64,000 nt of DNA from Actinomycetes bacterium (GTDB taxonomy: Bacteria; Actinomycetota; Actinomycetes; Propionibacteriales; Propionibacteriaceae): NCBI GenBank assembly GCA_023392635.1, contig JAEVYS010000099.1, positions 3,989 through 67,988 on the forward strand, given 5' to 3'. Below, in pieces: positions 16,338-24,687 of this stretch. The notes below the pieces were generated by a model. It was not told the DNA's origin. It ran no database searches and saw only the letters and a list, made by a program, of their open reading frames with translations. The position numbers and the translations under genes are program-made. Within the stretch, counting starts at the first letter, position 1; each line of letters begins with the position of its first letter.

Positions 16338-16343
16338 AGCGTA
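16338..16343 (-). promoter_or_regulatory. -10 box (TACGCT) of rnpB
   Basis: On the minus strand TACGCT ends five or six bases before the inferred 5' end of RNase P RNA. No clear -35 box is seen. Confidence 0.45.
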
Positions 16344-16382
16344 GCGGGCAACCGGTGCCGCCGCAGCAGACTTATATTGCTT

Positions 16383-16388
16383 TATAGT
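16383..16388 (+). promoter_or_regulatory. -10 box (TATAGT) of the receiver-domain gene
   Basis: TATAGT lies in an unusually AT-rich patch (16371-16391) between rnpB and the response-regulator gene, 37 bases before its ATG, leaving room for a normal leader with a GGAG site. Confidence 0.5.
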
Positions 16389-16425
16389 AGAGTGGCTCCT
16401 GCTTCCGCCGCGCACCTGGAGACCC

Positions 16426-16827
16426 ATGTCCCGTCCCGCCGTGACCCCGACCGTCCTCGTCGTCGACGACGAGGAGGCCAACCTCCACCTCATCGAGGAC
16501 GCGCTGGTCCCGCTCGGCTGGACGGTGGTCAGTTGCCTTGACGCGAGGAGCGCCGCCCAGTTCCTCGCCGGTGCGCGACCGAGCCTCGTCCTGCTGGACG
16601 CGGTGATGCCGGAGGAGTCGGGAATCGAGGTGTGCCGACGCTGGCGCGCCCGCCGCCTGCTGGAGAACGTGCCGATCGTCCTGCTCACGTCCGTCACGGC
16701 CCCCGCCTACCGCAGCCTCGGCGTCGTGGCCGGCGCCAACGGCTTCCTCGACAAGCCGCTGGACGCGGACGCTCTGGTGCGCTTCGCCCGCCGCTGGGCC
16801 AACGGCCGCGAGGCGCTTGCGGGCTGA
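16426..16827 (+). CDS. Stand-alone receiver-domain (CheY-like) response regulator
   Basis: 133 residues, a single receiver domain without an output domain. Acidic pocket Asp14-Asp15, phospho-acceptor Asp58 (LVLLDAVMP), Thr88 (VLLTS) and Lys110 (FLDKPL) are all present, so it should be phosphorylatable. No histidine kinase is nearby. GGAG lies five bases before the ATG. Single-domain regulators act by protein contact, in phosphorelays or as partner-switch inputs; the partner cannot be told from context. Convergent with the RNB ribonuclease gene. Confidence 0.88.
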   Translation: MSRPAVTPTVLVVDDEEANLHLIEDALVPLGWTVVSCLDARSAAQFLAGARPSLVLLDAVMPEESGIEVCRRWRARRLLENVPIVLLTSVTAPAYRSLGVVAGANGFLDKPLDADALVRFARRWANGREALAG

Positions 16828-16854
16828 CGGGGAATCCGCCGACCGACGCCGGGC

Positions 16855-18288
16855 TCAGGACGCGAGCACCCGGAACTCGACCTTGCCCGCCAGCAGGTCG
16901 GCGGCAACGAGGGTCGCGGGAATCTGCTGTCCCAGCACGAGGTCGCCGCCTCGTACCCGGGCCTCGACGGCCGGCTCGGCCAGCTGCAGCACCCCGTCCC
17001 CGTCCTCGGCGTCGACCTCGATCACGGTGCCGGTGAAGCTGCGTCCCAGGCTGGGGGCCAGCAGCATCGCCTCCACGAGGTCGACGATGCCGCGCTCGTA
17101 CTTCTTCGCGCGCCGGTCGGACTCGTCCATCTCCGCGGGCAGGTTCGGCAGCGCGGCGCCCACCCAGTCCGGCACCGGGGTGCCCGCGCAGATCGCTACG
17201 CACGTCTCGCCCCCGTACCGGTCGACCAGCCGGCGCAGCGGCGCCGTGACGTGCGCGTAGGGTGCGGCGATGGCCGCGTGCAGCGGCTGCTCGGGCGCGC
17301 TGCCGGAGAAGGCCTGGTAGCCCGCTCCCCGGAACAGCATCGTGCAGGCGTTCAGCATCGCCGCCTCGCGGGGCACGGACGCGTCGAGGCCGCGCACGAA
17401 CTCCGGGTAGCCGACCGCGTGCGGCCATGAGATGCCCAGCGCGGACGCGGTGCGGCGCAGCTTGGACAGCGAGTTGTCGCGCGCCGGGGGCAGCGTGCGC
17501 AGGATGCCGACGCCGGCCTTGAGCATCAGGTCGGCCGCAGCCATCCCCGTGGCCAGGGACAGCTGGGCGTTCCAGTCCTCCACGGGCAGTGCCGCCCGGT
17601 ACGCCAGTTTCCACGTGCCGTCGGTCGGCTCGATCTCCTGTTCCGGGACGGACAGGCTCACACCGCCACGGGCCACCTCGAGCGCCTGGCGGAGCCGGCC
17701 GATCGTTCGCAGCAGTTCGAGTTGCTCGCCGCCCTTGCCCGCGTCCAGGTCCGCCTGGGCCCCGGCGTAGCTCAGCTGGGCCCTGCTCTTCACCAGCGCA
17801 CGCTCCACCCGGGCGGAGCTGGTTGAGCCGTCCGCGTCGAGATGGAGCTCCCACAGCAGGGCCGGACGGACCTGGCCGGGCAGCAGGCTGGTCGCGCCCT
17901 CGGAGAGCACCTCGGGGTGCAGCGGCGTCCGCCGCGTGGGGGCGTACAGCGTCTCTCCGCGGGCATGCGCCTCCGCATCGACCCGTCCGCCCGGTGTCAC
18001 GAAGGCCGCGACGTCGGCGATCGCGTACCGGAAGAGGTAGCCGTCGCCGGCCCTGGAGAGGTGGAAGGCCTGGTCGAGGTCGGTGCTGCCTTCCGGGTCG
18101 AGGGTCACGAACTCGATGTCCGTCGCGTCACGGTCGGGCAGGGTGGGGCGCTCCGCCGCGGCGCGCGCTTCGGCGAGGACGTCCGCCGGAAAGCCGCCCG
18201 GCACGCCGAGGGAGGCCCGCAGGCGACGCAGCCCCTCGCCGAGGATCGGAGGTTCGCTGTCGCGCAGCAGCACGTGACGACTCGGCAT
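16855..18288 (-). CDS. RNB-domain ribonuclease (RNase II/R family)
   Basis: 477 residues, almost entirely the RNB 3'-5' exoribonuclease domain. The metal site is Asp64, Asp70 and Asp72 in DPEGSTDLDQAF. The fourth acidic residue of RNase II (DDA) is Gln here, as I recall is common in actinobacterial members. No clear N-terminal cold-shock domains or C-terminal S1 domain are seen; a short beta-rich C-terminus (EARVRGGDLVLGQ...) may be a reduced S1-like part. Likely degrades or trims RNA in the cytoplasm. GAGGAGG precedes the ATG. It follows the zinc-ribbon gene by 27 bases on the same strand, probably one operon. Confidence 0.88.
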   Translation of the reverse strand: MPSRHVLLRDSEPPILGEGLRRLRASLGVPGGFPADVLAEARAAAERPTLPDRDATDIEFVTLDPEGSTDLDQAFHLSRAGDGYLFRYAIADVAAFVTPGGRVDAEAHARGETLYAPTRRTPLHPEVLSEGATSLLPGQVRPALLWELHLDADGSTSSARVERALVKSRAQLSYAGAQADLDAGKGGEQLELLRTIGRLRQALEVARGGVSLSVPEQEIEPTDGTWKLAYRAALPVEDWNAQLSLATGMAAADLMLKAGVGILRTLPPARDNSLSKLRRTASALGISWPHAVGYPEFVRGLDASVPREAAMLNACTMLFRGAGYQAFSGSAPEQPLHAAIAAPYAHVTAPLRRLVDRYGGETCVAICAGTPVPDWVGAALPNLPAEMDESDRRAKKYERGIVDLVEAMLLAPSLGRSFTGTVIEVDAEDGDGVLQLAEPAVEARVRGGDLVLGQQIPATLVAADLLAGKVEFRVLAS

Positions 18289-18315
18289 GCTTCCTCCTCA
18301 GTGGCCGGACGGTGG

Positions 18316-19059
18316 TCAGGCCTCGACGGTTCCGGTGCGTATCAGGATCCGCTCGCACTCCTCGCAACGCAGCACCTCGTCGGCCGGGGCGGCGGCGTAC
18401 CCCGCGAGCGCGATCGGGGTGGCTTCGAGTTGGCAGCCGCTGCAGCGGCGGCCCTTCAGGGCGGCCGCCCCGAGGCCGCCCGCGCGTTCCCGGATGCGGT
18501 CGTAGAGGGCCAGCAGGTCCGAGGGGAGCTCGGCAGCGATGCCATCGCGCGCCCCCTGGTGCACGGCCTGCTCGGCATCGATCTGGCGGGTCTGCTCGTC
18601 GCGCGAGGCGATCATCGCGCGCATGGAGTCCTCCACCTCGGTCAGCTCCGAGGCGAGCATGTCCTGCGCGCCGGTGGCGATCTCGAGTTGCTCCATCACC
18701 TCGAGCTCGACGTCCTCCAGGTCGGAGATCCGTCGCCCGAGGTGGGTGATCTCGTCCAGGAGAGCGTTCAGCTGCTTGGGATCGGTCACCGTCCCCGCGT
18801 CGACACGCTGCTGGTCGCGCAGACGGCGCTCCCGCACCGGCACCAGGTCGGCCTCGGCCTTCTCCATGTCGACCTGCAGGTCGGCGACCTTGGTGCGGGC
18901 ACCCACCAGCGACTCCTGCAACCGACCCCGCACCACCCGGGCCTCCGCGAGCGCGGCGTGCTCGGGGAGCGAGCGGCGCCGGTGCTCGAGCTGCGCGATG
19001 GCGGTGTCCTCCGCCTGCAGGTCGAGCAGGCGGAGCTGGGCCGGAGCGGCAGCCTTCAT
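18316..19059 (-). CDS. Coiled-coil protein with C-terminal C4 zinc ribbon
   Basis: 247 residues. Residues 1-190 are a long Glu/Arg/Leu-rich coiled coil (LLDLQAEDTAIAQLEHRR...). The C-terminus holds a zinc ribbon with CSGCQLE (CxxC) and LRCEECERI (CxxC). This is the C4-type zinc-ribbon family (zf-RING_7) seen in most bacteria, often beside RNase H-like or nuclease genes; its role is unclear, with nucleic-acid binding suggested. The ATG at 19059 has CAGGAGG at the right distance; a longer frame to 19209 would invade the divergent aminopeptidase gene. Upstream partner of the RNB ribonuclease. Confidence 0.88.
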   Translation of the reverse strand: MKAAAPAQLRLLDLQAEDTAIAQLEHRRRSLPEHAALAEARVVRGRLQESLVGARTKVADLQVDMEKAEADLVPVRERRLRDQQRVDAGTVTDPKQLNALLDEITHLGRRISDLEDVELEVMEQLEIATGAQDMLASELTEVEDSMRAMIASRDEQTRQIDAEQAVHQGARDGIAAELPSDLLALYDRIRERAGGLGAAALKGRRCSGCQLEATPIALAGYAAAPADEVLRCEECERILIRTGTVEA

Positions 19060-19145
19060 CTTCAGCCTCCTGGAGTTGTGAACACCGACTCTAGTGGCTG
19101 CGTTCCCCCACCGACCCGCGTGGCGACTGCCGGGCGTCCCGGCGC

Positions 19146-19151
19146 TAGCAT
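19146..19151 (+). promoter_or_regulatory. Leaderless -10 box (TAGCAT) of the Xaa-Pro aminopeptidase gene
   Basis: TAGCAT ends seven bases before ATG 19159. Confidence 0.55.
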
Positions 19152-19158
19152 CGGGGCC

Positions 19159-20655
19159 ATGACGCAGGAGCCCACCGATTCCGACACCGTGGTCGTGCCC
19201 AACCGGCAACAGCCCTTCTCAGAGGCCTTCCGGAAGTTCATCCCCGAGTCGTGGGCGCCGTACCCCGAAGAGCTGCCGGACGAGCTTGCGGCGGCCGGCC
19301 CGGCGGCGCTGCGACGACGCGCCGTCGCGGAAGCCTTCCCCGGGGAGCGGCTGGTCGTCCCCGCCGGCGGGCTGAAGACCCGTGCCAACGACACCGACTA
19401 CCGGTTCCGCCCGCACTCGGCGTTCGCCTGGCTCACCGGCCTGGGCGCCGATCGCGAGCCCGACGCGGTACTGGTCCTCGAACCCACCGACACCGGCCAC
19501 GAGGCGACCCTGTACTTCAAGCCCCGGGCGCCGCGCACCGATCCCGAGTTCTACGCCGACGCCCGCTACGGCGAGATGTGGGTGGGCACCCGGGAGTCGC
19601 TGGCCGAGATGTCCGCGCTCACCGGGCTGTCCTGCGCCCCGATCTCGGAGTTCGAGAACGCGCTGGCGAAGAACCTGTCCGCCACCGGCGTCCGGCTGCT
19701 CCGGGAGGCGGATGCCGAGGTGTCGGGCAAGCTCGACCTGCTGCGCTCCGACGCCGGCGTCGACGTCGTGGCGGCCGCGGCCGGCGACGCCGAGTTCGGG
19801 GTCCACCTGTCGGAGGCGCGGCTGGTCAAGGACGGCTTCGAACTGGACCAGTTGCGCCAGGCCTGTGCCGACACCGCGGTGGGCTTCGAGGCTGTGGTGG
19901 CGGACCTGCCCGAAGCAGTGCGGCGCGGTCGCGGCGAGCGCTGGGTGGAGGGCGTGTTCGGGCTGCACGCGCGCCACCAGGCGAACGCGGTGGGCTACGA
20001 CACCATCGCCGCCGCGGGGGACCACGCCAACACTCTGCACTGGATCCGCAACGACGGCGAGGTGCGCGCGGGCGACCTGATCCTGATCGACGCCGGGGTC
20101 GAGGTCGAGGCGCTCTACACCGCCGACATCACCCGGACGCTGCCCGTTTCGGGCACCTTCGGCCCCGCGCAGCGGAAGGTCTACGAGGCGGTGCTGGCGG
20201 CGCAGGCGGCCGGCTTCGCCGCGGCGAAGCCCGGCAACCGGTTCTCGGACGTGCACGCCGCCGCCATCCGGGTGATCGCCGAACACCTGGAGGCATGGGG
20301 TCTGCTGCCGGTCAGCGCCGAGGAGTCCCTCGATCCCGACAACGGCGGGCAGCACCGCCGCTGGATGGTGCACGGCACGTCCCACCACCTCGGCCTCGAC
20401 GTGCACGACTGCGCCCAGGCGCGACGCGAGAACTACCGGGACGCGGAGCTGCGTCCCGGCATGGTGATCACCGTGGAGCCCGGCCTGTACTTCAGGAGCA
20501 CCGACCTCCTGGTGCCCGAGGAGTTGCGCGGCATCGGCGTCCGTATCGAGGACGACATCGTGATCACAGAGAGCGGCTGCGAGATCCTCTCCGACCACCT
20601 GCCGCGCGACCCGGACGCCGTTGAGGCGTGGATGGCCGGCATCTGGGCCCGCTGA
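19159..20655 (+). CDS. pepP: Xaa-Pro aminopeptidase (aminopeptidase P family)
   Basis: 498 residues. An N-terminal creatinase-like domain (about 45-210, with RPHSAFAWLTGL) is followed by an M24 metallopeptidase domain. Metal ligands are in order: LILIDAGVEVEALYTADITRTLP (two Asp), HGTSHHLGLDVHD (His), VITVEPGLYF (Glu) and GIRIEDD-type VRIEDD (Glu). The enzyme removes an N-terminal residue when proline follows. The leaderless promoter fixes the ATG at 19159; the much longer frame through the zinc-ribbon antisense is a shadow. Convergent with the MOSC gene, ten bases apart. Confidence 0.93.
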   Translation: MTQEPTDSDTVVVPNRQQPFSEAFRKFIPESWAPYPEELPDELAAAGPAALRRRAVAEAFPGERLVVPAGGLKTRANDTDYRFRPHSAFAWLTGLGADREPDAVLVLEPTDTGHEATLYFKPRAPRTDPEFYADARYGEMWVGTRESLAEMSALTGLSCAPISEFENALAKNLSATGVRLLREADAEVSGKLDLLRSDAGVDVVAAAAGDAEFGVHLSEARLVKDGFELDQLRQACADTAVGFEAVVADLPEAVRRGRGERWVEGVFGLHARHQANAVGYDTIAAAGDHANTLHWIRNDGEVRAGDLILIDAGVEVEALYTADITRTLPVSGTFGPAQRKVYEAVLAAQAAGFAAAKPGNRFSDVHAAAIRVIAEHLEAWGLLPVSAEESLDPDNGGQHRRWMVHGTSHHLGLDVHDCAQARRENYRDAELRPGMVITVEPGLYFRSTDLLVPEELRGIGVRIEDDIVITESGCEILSDHLPRDPDAVEAWMAGIWAR

Positions 20656-20665
20656 GCCGTCCGCC

Positions 20666-21292
20666 TCAGAGCAGGCCGCGACGGGCCAGCGCCTGGCGGT
20701 GGCGCTGGGCCAGCCGTTCCTCTCCCGCCAGGGACGGCAGGAGCGCCGGCTCGGTGGTGAAGGCGCGGAAGGTGTAGCCGACGGTCAGGTCACCGGAGGG
20801 AACGTGGACCACCTCGACCGCGTCCCCGGCGCACACGGTGCCGGGCTCGAGCACGCGCAGGTACGCGCCCGGCACTCCGTGTCGGGTGAACCGCTTCACC
20901 CAGTGTGGCTCGTCGATGAACCCGGCGAACACCGAGCACGGGATCCGCACGCCGGCGACTTCCAGCAGGGACGCCCCGACGCGCCAGCGCTCGCCGATGC
21001 GGGCGCCCTGGACCTCGACGCCGACGGTGGTGAGGTTCTCCCCGAAGGATCCCGGGCCGAAGGACCGGCCCAGTTCGTGCTCCCAGGAGGCGTAGTCCTC
21101 ACGGGCGAAGGCGTAGACCGCCTGGTCGGCTCCGCCGTGGTGCGTGCGGTCGGCGACGGCGTCCCCTTCGAGGCCCAACGTACCGATCCGCACCGGGCCG
21201 TCCACCGGACGCTTGTCGATGGCACTGCGGCCGTGGGTGCCGAACCGGCTGGGACGCACCGTGCCGACGCAGACAGCCTCGACCTGACCCAT
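20666..21292 (-). CDS. MOSC-domain protein (YiiM-like)
   Basis: 208 residues. The MOSC beta-barrel spans most of the protein: KRPVDGPVRIGTLGLEGDAVADRTHHGGADQAVY and SFGENLTTVGV, then the conserved cysteine in VRIPCSVF. The C-terminal helices (about 165-208) resemble the 3-alpha tail of YiiM-type proteins. MOSC proteins bind molybdenum cofactor or carry sulfur to it; YiiM detoxifies N-hydroxylated bases. No molybdopterin gene is near, so the substrate is unknown. Leaderless promoter upstream. Confidence 0.88.
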   Translation of the reverse strand: MGQVEAVCVGTVRPSRFGTHGRSAIDKRPVDGPVRIGTLGLEGDAVADRTHHGGADQAVYAFAREDYASWEHELGRSFGPGSFGENLTTVGVEVQGARIGERWRVGASLLEVAGVRIPCSVFAGFIDEPHWVKRFTRHGVPGAYLRVLEPGTVCAGDAVEVVHVPSGDLTVGYTFRAFTTEPALLPSLAGEERLAQRHRQALARRGLL

Positions 21293-21298
21293 GCGCCG

Positions 21299-21304
21299 AG
21301 GCTA
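21299..21304 (-). promoter_or_regulatory. Leaderless -10 box (TAGCCT) of the MOSC gene
   Basis: TAGCCT on the minus strand ends six bases before the ATG at 21292. Confidence 0.5.
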
Positions 21305-21381
21305 CCGTCGCCCGCCGGGCACTGGTCCGCCGTCCGTCCCCGGGCGCGTGGACGCTGCGGCGGGCCGTGACACCGCACCCC

Positions 21382-21387
21382 TAGAGT
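21382..21387 (+). promoter_or_regulatory. -10 box (TAGAGT) upstream of trpB2
   Basis: TAGAGT ends six bases before a GTG (21394) that opens a ten-codon reading frame rather than trpB2 itself. Confidence 0.45.
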
Positions 21388-21393
21388 GCTGCC

Positions 21394-21426
21394 GTGCCGG
21401 TCAGCGTCGCCCGGCCATCCCGATGA
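21394..21426 (+). other. Possible ten-codon leader reading frame before trpB2
   Basis: A GTG six bases after TAGAGT opens a ten-residue frame (VPVSVARPSR) ending in TGA 22 bases before the trpB2 start. It contains no Trp codon, so classical attenuation is not suggested. It may be a leaderless mini-ORF that feeds ribosomes to trpB2, or chance. Confidence 0.3.
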
Positions 21427-21448
21427 CAGCCGAGGCGAAGGAGCCCGA

Positions 21449-22762
21449 GTGGACGCGTTGCAGACGAAGGTGGTTCTCGACGAGGCCGAGATGCCCACGC
21501 ACTGGTACAACCTCGTCGCCGACCTGCCCACTCCCCCGCCGCCGCCACTGCACCCGGGCACGCAGCAGCCGCTGACGCCGGACGACCTCGCCCCGCTCTT
21601 CCCGATGGGGCTGATCGAGCAGGAGGCGTCCACCGAGCGCTGGATCGAGATCCCCAAGGAGGTGCACGACATCTACCGCCTCTGGCGGCCGTCCCCCTTC
21701 TACCGGGCGCGCCGGCTGGAGAAGGCGCTCGGCACCACGGCCCGCATCTACTACAAGTACGAGGGCGCCTCGCCGGTCGGCAGCCACAAGACGAACTCCG
21801 CGGTCGCGCAGGCGTACTTCAACAAGCTGGCCGGACGCACGCGGCTGACCACGGAGACCGGCGCCGGCCAGTGGGGCTCCGCCCTCGCGTTCGCGAGCCA
21901 GATCTTCGGCCTGAGCTGCGACATCTGGCAGGTGCGCTCGAGCTATGAGGGCAAGCCGTACCGTCACGTGCTGATGGAGACCTTCGGCGCCGCCGTGGTC
22001 GCCAGCCCGTCCGAGCTCACCGAGTCGGGACGCGCGCTGCGCGAGCAGTTCCCCGACACCACCGGCTCGCTGGGCATGGCGATCAGCGAAGCCGTGGAGG
22101 CGGCGGCCAAGGACCCCAACGCGTCCTACTCGCTGGGCTCGGTGCTCAACCACGTCCTGCTGCACCAGACGGTGATCGGGCAGGAGGCGATCAAGCAGCT
22201 CGTGATGTTCGACGAGCGTCCCGCCGACTACCTGTTCGCCTGTGCGGGCGGCGGCTCGAACCTGGGCGGCATCGCGTTCCCGTTCGTCCGTGAGAACCTC
22301 GAGGGCAGGGCCCGGACGAAGATCGTCGCCTGTGAGCCGAAGGCCGCCCCGTCCCTGACCGAGGGCGAGTACCGGTACGACTTCGGCGACACCGCGCACC
22401 TCACGCCGTTGCTGAAGATGTACTCCCTCGGCGCCGACTTCGTGCCTGCGGCGGTGCACGCCGGCGGCCTGCGCTACCACGGCATGGCGCCGCTGGTCAG
22501 CCACTGCTACGCCGAGGGCCTGATCGATGCGATCGCGATCAAGCAGCGCGAGGCCTTCGAGGCCGGCGTGCTGTTCGCCCGCTCCGAAGGCATCGTGCCG
22601 GCGTCGGAGTCCAACCACGCGGTGGCCGGGGCGATCCGTCAGGCGCGCAAGGCCGCAGAGGACGGCGACTCCCCCGTCATCGTGATCGGCGTGTCCGGGT
22701 CGGGCCAGCTCGACCTGCCCGCCTACGCCGAGTACCTCGCCGGGGACATGGCCGACAGCTGA
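21449..22762 (+). CDS. trpB2: TrpB2-type tryptophan synthase beta-like enzyme
   Basis: 437 residues of the TrpB2 branch, longer than TrpB1 with a distinctive N-terminus (PTHWYNLVADLPTPPPPPLHPGT). The PLP lysine is in EGASPVGSHKTNSA, the catalytic glutamate region in TTETGAGQWGSALA and the phosphate-binding glycines in CAGGGSNLGG. TrpB2 enzymes make tryptophan from indole and serine or phosphoserine and often act without TrpA as indole salvage. No trpA or other trp gene is beside it, supporting salvage. GAAGGAG precedes GTG 21449 by five bases; the upstream in-frame GTG overlaps the -10 box. Confidence 0.9.
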   Translation: MDALQTKVVLDEAEMPTHWYNLVADLPTPPPPPLHPGTQQPLTPDDLAPLFPMGLIEQEASTERWIEIPKEVHDIYRLWRPSPFYRARRLEKALGTTARIYYKYEGASPVGSHKTNSAVAQAYFNKLAGRTRLTTETGAGQWGSALAFASQIFGLSCDIWQVRSSYEGKPYRHVLMETFGAAVVASPSELTESGRALREQFPDTTGSLGMAISEAVEAAAKDPNASYSLGSVLNHVLLHQTVIGQEAIKQLVMFDERPADYLFACAGGGSNLGGIAFPFVRENLEGRARTKIVACEPKAAPSLTEGEYRYDFGDTAHLTPLLKMYSLGADFVPAAVHAGGLRYHGMAPLVSHCYAEGLIDAIAIKQREAFEAGVLFARSEGIVPASESNHAVAGAIRQARKAAEDGDSPVIVIGVSGSGQLDLPAYAEYLAGDMADS

Positions 22763-22768
22763 TCGCGT

Positions 22769-22834
22769 CCTGCCTGTCGAAAACCGCCCCTGCTATCGAG
22801 ATCTCGGCAGCGAGGGCGGTTTTCGACAGGCAGG
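22769..22834. repeat. 66-bp palindrome E between convergent trpB2 and stress-protein gene
   Basis: Perfect 21-bp outer arms (22769-22789 and 22814-22834; contain CTGTCGAAAACCGCCC and its complement) enclose a centre that is itself mostly complementary, giving 33-bp arms with four mismatches. Starts seven bases after the trpB2 stop. Same length as repeats A, B and D but unrelated in sequence. Probable bidirectional terminator. Confidence 0.8.
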
Positions 22835-22853
22835 TGAGGTTTCGGTAGCGAAG

Positions 22854-23645
22854 TCAGGCGTCCTTCTTGCGCTCAGGATCGGAAGTCGTCGGCTCGTCGA
22901 CCGGTTCGGCGGCGGGCTGCGGCTGCGGCGGACCGGCGTAGGGCGACGGCGCGGGCGCAGCGTAGTGCTGCTGCGGCGGGTAGGGCTGCTGGCCGTACGG
23001 GTAGCCGGGCGGGTACTGCTGCCCGTAGCCGTCCCCGAGACCGTAGCCCGGCGCCTGCCCGTAGCCGGGAGCCTGCCCGTAGGCGGACGGGGGGTAGCCC
23101 GGCGTCCCCGGAGCCTGGGTCGCACCGGGACCGGCCGGTGTCGAGTTGAACGCCGCGGCCCGGGCGCCCGGCATGGTGCCGATCAGTTCCCGGGCGTGGC
23201 CGGCCACCTTGTGCTCGGCCAGCACCTCGTACTTGGTCGCCATCGTCTGGGAGACCGATCGGAAGTCACGCTTGCCCTGGCTCATCCAGTAGCCGAGGGC
23301 GGCCATCGCGATGCCGACCAAGATGCCGATCGCCAGGGCCGAAAGCGTGAGCCCGAGGATGTTGGACGCGGGCACGAACAGCCACACGATGAGCGCGATC
23401 ATCAGGCCGGTGGACAGGCCGCTCTGCACGCCCTGACCGATCACCGTGCCCCAGCTGCGGCGCCCCAGGACGCGCTCGATCGACCTCAGCTCCGTGCCGA
23501 CGATGCACAGGTTCTCCACCGGGAAGCGGGAGTCGGCGAGGAAGTCGACGACACCCTGGGCCTCGTCGTAGGTGGCGTACACCCCGACCGACTGGGGGTA
23601 CTCGAGCTTGAACAGGCTGCTCATCCTGGGGATCGCCTGACTCAT
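22854..23645 (-). CDS. Membrane protein with general-stress-protein-17M-like domain and Pro/Tyr/Gly-rich tail
   Basis: 263 residues. Residues ~12-65 (LEYPQSVGVYATYDEAQGVVDFL...VENLCIVGTELRS) match the YflT/GSP17M-type domain. Two membrane segments follow (about 90-135, SGLMIALIVWLFV and LSALAIGILVGIAM). The C-terminal ~100 residues are disordered with GYGQAPGYGQ-type Tyr/Gly/Pro/Gln repeats. GGAGGAG lies six bases before the ATG at 23645, whose first bases overlap the stop of the upstream lyase gene (ATGA). Function unknown; a stress or envelope role is a family-based guess. Confidence 0.8.
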   Translation of the reverse strand: MSQAIPRMSSLFKLEYPQSVGVYATYDEAQGVVDFLADSRFPVENLCIVGTELRSIERVLGRRSWGTVIGQGVQSGLSTGLMIALIVWLFVPASNILGLTLSALAIGILVGIAMAALGYWMSQGKRDFRSVSQTMATKYEVLAEHKVAGHARELIGTMPGARAAAFNSTPAGPGATQAPGTPGYPPSAYGQAPGYGQAPGYGLGDGYGQQYPPGYPYGQQPYPPQQHYAAPAPSPYAGPPQPQPAAEPVDEPTTSDPERKKDA

Positions 23646-24583
23646 GACTGCTCCTCCATTCCGGCGGCCCTACCGCGGGCCAGAATTGCGGCGGCGAGCT
23701 TGACGCCCGCCTCGTCCACCATCTCGTCATCCACCACGATCGCCCCCACCGCTCCCTGGGCGAGCTCGGTGGCGTGCGCGTATTCAGCCATGATGCGTTG
23801 CGCCCGCTCGAAATCGGAGGGCCTGGGCGAGAACACCGCGTTCCCGGCGTCCACCTGGGCCGGGTGCAGCACCCACTTGCCGTCGTAGCCGAGGGCCGCG
23901 CTCAACTCGGCCGAGCGGCGGAAACCCTCGACATCGCGGATCGCGACGAACGGCCCGTCGATCGCCTGCAGGCCGTGCGCCCTCGCCGCGACCAGGATGG
24001 ACATCAGGACGTGGTGGAACGCGTCCGCGGGGTACCCCGCGGGCTGGGCGCCCACGTTGAGGCCACCCATCCCGAGGCTGGCCATGAAGTCACCCGGACC
24101 GAACACCAGGCTGGCCAGCCGGGGGCTGGCGCCGGCGATCTCGTTGACGTGGAGCAGGCCCACGGCGTCCTCGACCTGCACCTCCAGCCCGATCCGTCCG
24201 ACCGGGAGCCCGGCGGTGTGCTCGACCTGCGTGAGCAGCAGGTCGAGCGCCTGTACCTGCGCTGCCGACTGCGTCTTGGGCAGGACGAGTGCGTCGATGC
24301 GCGCTCCCGCGCCACTGACCACGTCGATCACGTCCCCGTAGGTCCACGGGCTCTCCCACCCGTTCACCCGGACGGTCACCAGGCCCGCGGCGAAGCCCGC
24401 GGGGTCGTTGAGGGCGGCGACGATGCGTCCCCGCGACTCCACCTTCACGGCGGGCGCGACCGCGTCCTCCAGGTCGAGGAAGATCCCGTCCACGCCGAGC
24501 GTGCGTGCCTTCTCGATGAAACGGTCGGAGGAACCGGGGACGGCGAGGATGGTGCGTCGGGGCACGGCGCGGCTGGTGGTCAC
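23642..24583 (-). CDS. HpcH/HpaI aldolase/citrate-lyase-family CoA-ester lyase
   Basis: 313 residues with a TIM-barrel of the CitE/malyl-CoA lyase family: RTILAVPGSSDRFIEKA, GIFLDLEDAVAP (metal-ligating acidic residues), RIGLEVQVEDAVGLLHVNEIA (Glu) and FGPGDFMASLG (Asp), then GKWVLHPAQVD near the end. These enzymes cleave or hydrolyse malyl-, citramalyl- or citryl-CoA using Mg2+. No citD/citF partner is near, so an independent CoA-ester lyase or thioesterase is likelier than citrate lyase. GTG start with TAGGCT six bases upstream; overlaps the next gene by four bases. Confidence 0.87.
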   Translation of the reverse strand: MTTSRAVPRRTILAVPGSSDRFIEKARTLGVDGIFLDLEDAVAPAVKVESRGRIVAALNDPAGFAAGLVTVRVNGWESPWTYGDVIDVVSGAGARIDALVLPKTQSAAQVQALDLLLTQVEHTAGLPVGRIGLEVQVEDAVGLLHVNEIAGASPRLASLVFGPGDFMASLGMGGLNVGAQPAGYPADAFHHVLMSILVAARAHGLQAIDGPFVAIRDVEGFRRSAELSAALGYDGKWVLHPAQVDAGNAVFSPRPSDFERAQRIMAEYAHATELAQGAVGAIVVDDEMVDEAGVKLAAAILARGRAAGMEEQS

Positions 24584-24589
24584 CGGTCC

Positions 24590-24595
24590 AGCCTA
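24590..24595 (-). promoter_or_regulatory. Leaderless -10 box (TAGGCT) of the CoA-ester lyase operon
   Basis: TAGGCT on the minus strand ends six bases before GTG 24583. Confidence 0.55.
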
Positions 24596-24687
24596 TTGCA
24601 GCACCCATGCGGGACCCGTGGGCGCACTGTGCGCCGGCTGTGCCCGTCCTCGACCCTCCCGCGGGGTGAGGGTCCAGACTGGCGTCC

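Noticed and set aside
15928..16425. Open reading frames on both strands across 15.8-16.7 kb
   Set aside because: The DNA is explained by RNase P RNA on the minus strand and its flanking promoters.
18318..18340. A GACGGTTCC word resembling the repeat core
   Set aside because: It lies inside the coding end of the zinc-ribbon gene, lacks the full core and has no inverted partner.
23000..23120. Repetitive Gly/Tyr/Pro codons suggesting a CRISPR-like or satellite repeat
   Set aside because: The repeats are irregular, in frame and encode a low-complexity protein tail; no spacer-repeat spacing exists.
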